From CALARM01 sp964431735 (GTDB taxonomy: Bacteria; Vulcanimicrobiota; SpSt-956; JAKJGF01): a DNA stretch of 9,217 nt. The translations under genes were made by a program, and so were the position numbers. Position 1 is the stretch's first letter. Every line of letters begins with the position of its first letter. Below are positions 7,455 to 9,217 of the stretch, one piece after another. Below the pieces are notes generated by a model. The model did not search any database. It was not told where the DNA came from and saw only the letters and a list, made by a program, of their open reading frames with translations. Where the stretch lies: NCBI GenBank assembly GCA_964431735.1, contig CAYSLJ010000222.1, positions 1 through 9,217 of the forward strand. The letters run 5' to 3'.

Positions 7455-7573
7455 TTGAGCGGCTTTATAACGTAATCCTCGCGTCACGCGTCACGCGTCA
7501 CGCGTCACGATTTATGTTGAGCGGCTTTATAACGTAATCCTCGCGTCACGCGTCACGCGTCACGTGTCACGAT
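7455..7573. repeat. 57-bp direct duplication carrying GCGTCAC arrays
   Basis: Positions 7455-7511 and 7517-7573 are identical except for one C/T difference (7503 versus 7565), giving a 62-bp period. Each copy starts TTGAGCGGCTTTATAACG, then TAATCCTC, then four heptamers: GCGTCAC four times in copy 1, and three times plus GTGTCAC in copy 2. The second copy ends only 25 nt before the kinase start codon, so it lies in the gene's leader or promoter region. Confidence 0.9.
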
Positions 7574-7578
7574 CTCAG

Positions 7579-7587
7579 AAAGGCAGG
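7579..7587 (+). promoter_or_regulatory. Ribosome binding site of the kinase gene
   Basis: AAAGGCAGG ends 10 nt before the ATG at 7598. It follows the last heptamer unit by a few bases, so the repeat array lies directly against the translation start region. Confidence 0.5.
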
Positions 7588-7597
7588 CTATATTATC

Positions 7598-9085
7598 ATG
7601 GAACCTCTTTCAAAAGGAACATTATTACAGAACAGATATACTATAAAACGTTATATAGGTAAAGGTGCTATGGGAACTGTTTATCTTGTATCAGATGCCC
7701 GTCTCCCTGATGACAGGGTCATTAAAGAAATGAATCCCACATTTCTTGAAGCTTCCGAGAGAGAGCAATTTATGGAACTCTTCAAGCAGGAAGCCCATAT
7801 GTTGAGCCGTCTCCACCATGAAAATCTACCGAAAGTAATAGATTACTTCTGTGAAGGAGAAAGATATTATCTTGTTATGGATTATGTAGATGGAAGAAAC
7901 CTGAAGGAATATAGAGAGAGTAATACTGTTATTGATAAAGAGCAAATAACAAAAATAATTTCTCAGATCTGTAATGTTCTTGATTATTTACACAGTCAAA
8001 AACCTCCAATAATATTTCGTGATTTAAAACCCTCTAATATAATGATAACAGATAATTCTGCTATAAAACTGATAGATTTCGGCATAGCCCGTATATTTAA
8101 AGAAAGTCAGAAGAGCGATACTGTAATAGTAGGTACACCTGGCTTTGCTCCTCCCGAACAGTACGGCAAAAGGCAGACTGATGAAAGGTCTGATATATAC
8201 AGTCTTGGAGCAACCTTATATTATCTCCTTACAGGAGAAATTCCTGATCTTCCTGACCAAAAAGGAAGAAATGAAGTGGCCCATCATGTAAATGTGCCAT
8301 CCCATTTAAAACCTGTTATTTTAAAATGCCTGAACGCCGAACCTTCTGAAAGATATGGAAATATTTCGGAGTTTAAAAAAGCTTTTTTCGGTGACTCGGA
8401 AACTCCACTTCAGTTACCTGAGAAAAAGAAAGAAACACAGCAAGAAATAGTAATTAAAGATGAAGCTGTAAATACATTTCTTGCAAGCACCCTTACCTGT
8501 GGGTTTATGCTAATACCTTCAGGTATAATTGCCTTAATCGGATATTTCTGCAGATTAATACTCATACCACATCTTCGCACCGATATAACCCTTATGTTAT
8601 TTTCTTTAGCCGGTGCAGGAGCTCTTACATTACTGTGGTCAATTTTTATAAATAAACTTCGTAAGATTCCCGGTTTTAACTGGGAAGCTCTTATATTTGT
8701 TTCTTTACCTTTTATACTCTTGAATGGCAGAAACATATTTGTTCTGCTTATACCGGGATGGTCAAATACAGGAACAGCAATTGCTCTTATGGCTGCCCTT
8801 CTTCCTCTTATGTATGTGGTGTCTTTTATACTCATATCATTTTTCCGCCGTAAGCCCAAACCCGGTCAGGGGCTTATGGCTTTATCGGTAAAAAGCAAAG
8901 AATCATTTATAGGTAAATTGGCAACTGTAACGGTACCTCTTAAACCGATGGGAAAAATAGTCGTAGACGGTGAAGAAGAAACTTACACTGCTTCTTCTCA
9001 GAGCGGACAGTTTTTAACGGAAGGCACAAGGGTCAGATTACTGTCTCTGAAGATGGGAGATTTTGTGGTGGAAGAAATTAAATGA
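7598..9085 (+). CDS. Membrane-bound Ser/Thr protein kinase with C-terminal NfeD-like domain
   Basis: A Hanks-type kinase (PknB/PrkC-like) that would phosphorylate Ser/Thr residues using ATP, with its kinase domain in the cytoplasm. The kinase domain spans about 14-264: glycine loop G-K-G-A-M-G at 21-26, ATP-binding Lys43 in V-I-K-E-M, helix-C Glu65, catalytic loop I-F-R-D-L-K-P-S-N at 139-147 (Asp142, Asn147; Phe replaces the usual His), D-F-G at 160-162, and G-T-P-G-F-A-P-P-E-Q-Y at 179-189. All catalytic residues are present, and Thr175 and Thr180 are possible autophosphorylation sites. After a Lys/Glu-rich linker come about four hydrophobic segments (about 294-323, 330-351, 363-385, 392-415). 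Residues 437-495 resemble the NfeD OB-fold: F-I-G-K, then L-K-P-M-G-K-I-V-V-D-G-E, then G-T-R-V-R. No extracellular PASTA sensor is present. No SPFH/flotillin partner is visible in the window. Kinase assignment is firm; the NfeD call rests on pattern recognition only. Confidence 0.92.
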   Translation: MEPLSKGTLLQNRYTIKRYIGKGAMGTVYLVSDARLPDDRVIKEMNPTFLEASEREQFMELFKQEAHMLSRLHHENLPKVIDYFCEGERYYLVMDYVDGRNLKEYRESNTVIDKEQITKIISQICNVLDYLHSQKPPIIFRDLKPSNIMITDNSAIKLIDFGIARIFKESQKSDTVIVGTPGFAPPEQYGKRQTDERSDIYSLGATLYYLLTGEIPDLPDQKGRNEVAHHVNVPSHLKPVILKCLNAEPSERYGNISEFKKAFFGDSETPLQLPEKKKETQQEIVIKDEAVNTFLASTLTCGFMLIPSGIIALIGYFCRLILIPHLRTDITLMLFSLAGAGALTLLWSIFINKLRKIPGFNWEALIFVSLPFILLNGRNIFVLLIPGWSNTGTAIALMAALLPLMYVVSFILISFFRRKPKPGQGLMALSVKSKESFIGKLATVTVPLKPMGKIVVDGEEETYTASSQSGQFLTEGTRVRLLSLKMGDFVVEEIK

Positions 9086-9130
9086 CATCATGCTGCCGGG
9101 AGATTTTGTGGCAGAAGAGGTTAAATAACA
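9055..9130 (+). repeat. Duplicated 3' end of the kinase gene
   Basis: The 33 bases spanning the kinase C-terminus and stop (9055-9087) recur at 9098-9130 with 28 identities, and all five differences are transitions. The first copy encodes G-D-F-V-V-E-E-I-K-stop and the second would encode G-D-F-V-A-E-E-V-K-stop. The offset of 43 bp puts the second copy in another frame, after the real stop. A 12-residue reading frame (ATG 9090 to TAA 9126-9128) covers it but is unlikely to be a gene. It is best read as the remnant of a related gene end or a diverged duplication. Confidence 0.8.
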
Positions 9131-9159
9131 GATTGCTCGTATTATTTAACCTCTTTTTT
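9117..9159 (+). terminator. Intrinsic terminator of the kinase gene
   Basis: GAGGTTAAATAA at 9117-9128 is perfectly complementary to TTATTTAACCTC at 9142-9153 across a 13-nt loop. TTTTTT follows directly (9154-9159). Bases just before the 5' arm can also pair with the T-tract. The 5' arm coincides with the last three codons and stop (E-V-K-stop) of the duplicated gene end. Beyond it, 9160-9217 holds nothing I recognise. Confidence 0.88.
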
Positions 9160-9217
9160 ATATCTTAGTACCGCAACAGGTAAATTGGTACCCAAAAAAA
9201 ATATGGCACTCACTCCT

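Larger units (their letters stand above)
6989..7597. other. 609-bp intergenic region between the efflux operon and the kinase gene
   Basis: No credible open reading frame was found on either strand. It holds, in order: a small hairpin (7020-7038), the operon terminator (7046-7071), single heptamer clusters at 7078 and 7229, AT-rich filler with a TATAAT at 7179-7184 lacking a good -35, a degenerate four-unit heptamer cluster at 7334, four perfect GCATTAC units at 7375, an operator-like repeat at 7411-7439, and a 57-bp direct duplication (7455-7573) that runs to within 25 nt of the kinase start. A weak inverted repeat, TTGTAAA/TTTACAA, lies at 7196-7226. I could not identify a confident kinase promoter. 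Confidence 0.8.

Noticed and set aside
7375..7573. CRISPR array
   Set aside because: The repeats are 7-bp tandem units without unique spacers, and no cas gene is near. The 57-bp copies are only two and are separated by 5 bp.
7072..7597. Insertion sequence or transposon remnant with coding capacity
   Set aside because: No transposase-like reading frame exists here. Inverted repeats are present, but they are made of the heptamer family, so only a non-coding element remains possible.
9090..9128. Small gene of 12 codons downstream of the kinase
   Set aside because: It has no ribosome binding site and is explained by the duplicated kinase 3' end.

Overview
The window is AT-rich bacterial DNA from a Gram-negative-type (diderm) organism. 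An outer-membrane TolC-family channel, a periplasmic adaptor and an inner-membrane RND pump only make sense with two membranes. Arginine is mostly AGA/AGG and ribosome binding sites are GAGG-like, often 9-14 nt from the start. The lineage cannot be fixed from the sequence. The kinase style (I-F-R-D-L-K-P-S-N, G-T-P-G-F-A-P-P-E-Q-Y) and the abundant short intergenic repeats fit an environmental or candidate-phylum diderm, but that is only an impression.

Layout, all genes on the + strand. Positions 1-219 hold the end of a heptamer repeat cluster, a hairpin, a promoter-like sequence, and a palindromic plus directly repeated element that looks like an operator. Positions 220-6988 are one tight operon: a MarR-type repressor, a TolC-like outer-membrane factor, a lipoprotein HlyD/AcrA-type adaptor and an HAE1-type RND pump. 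The junctions are a TGATG overlap, an ATGA overlap and a 6-nt gap. Together they would form a self-regulated tripartite drug or toxic-compound efflux system. A clear intrinsic terminator follows at 7046-7071. Positions 7072-7597 are non-coding and packed with heptamer arrays (consensus GTRAYGC in one orientation), a 57-bp direct duplication with a 62-bp period, and a 28-bp inverted repeat. Positions 7598-9085 encode a Ser/Thr protein kinase with a membrane region and a C-terminal NfeD-like OB-fold. Its 3' end is partly duplicated just downstream, and the second copy forms one arm of the gene's terminator (9117-9159).

The efflux operon and the kinase appear to be separate transcription units. 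The most unusual items are the kinase-membrane-NfeD fusion, the heptamer arrays with duplicated and inverted copies just upstream of it, the duplicated gene end built into a terminator, an extra segment of roughly 80 residues in the cytoplasmic loop of the RND pump, and an enlarged adaptor coiled coil with an internal repeat. No CRISPR array, transposase, tRNA or rRNA gene was recognised.
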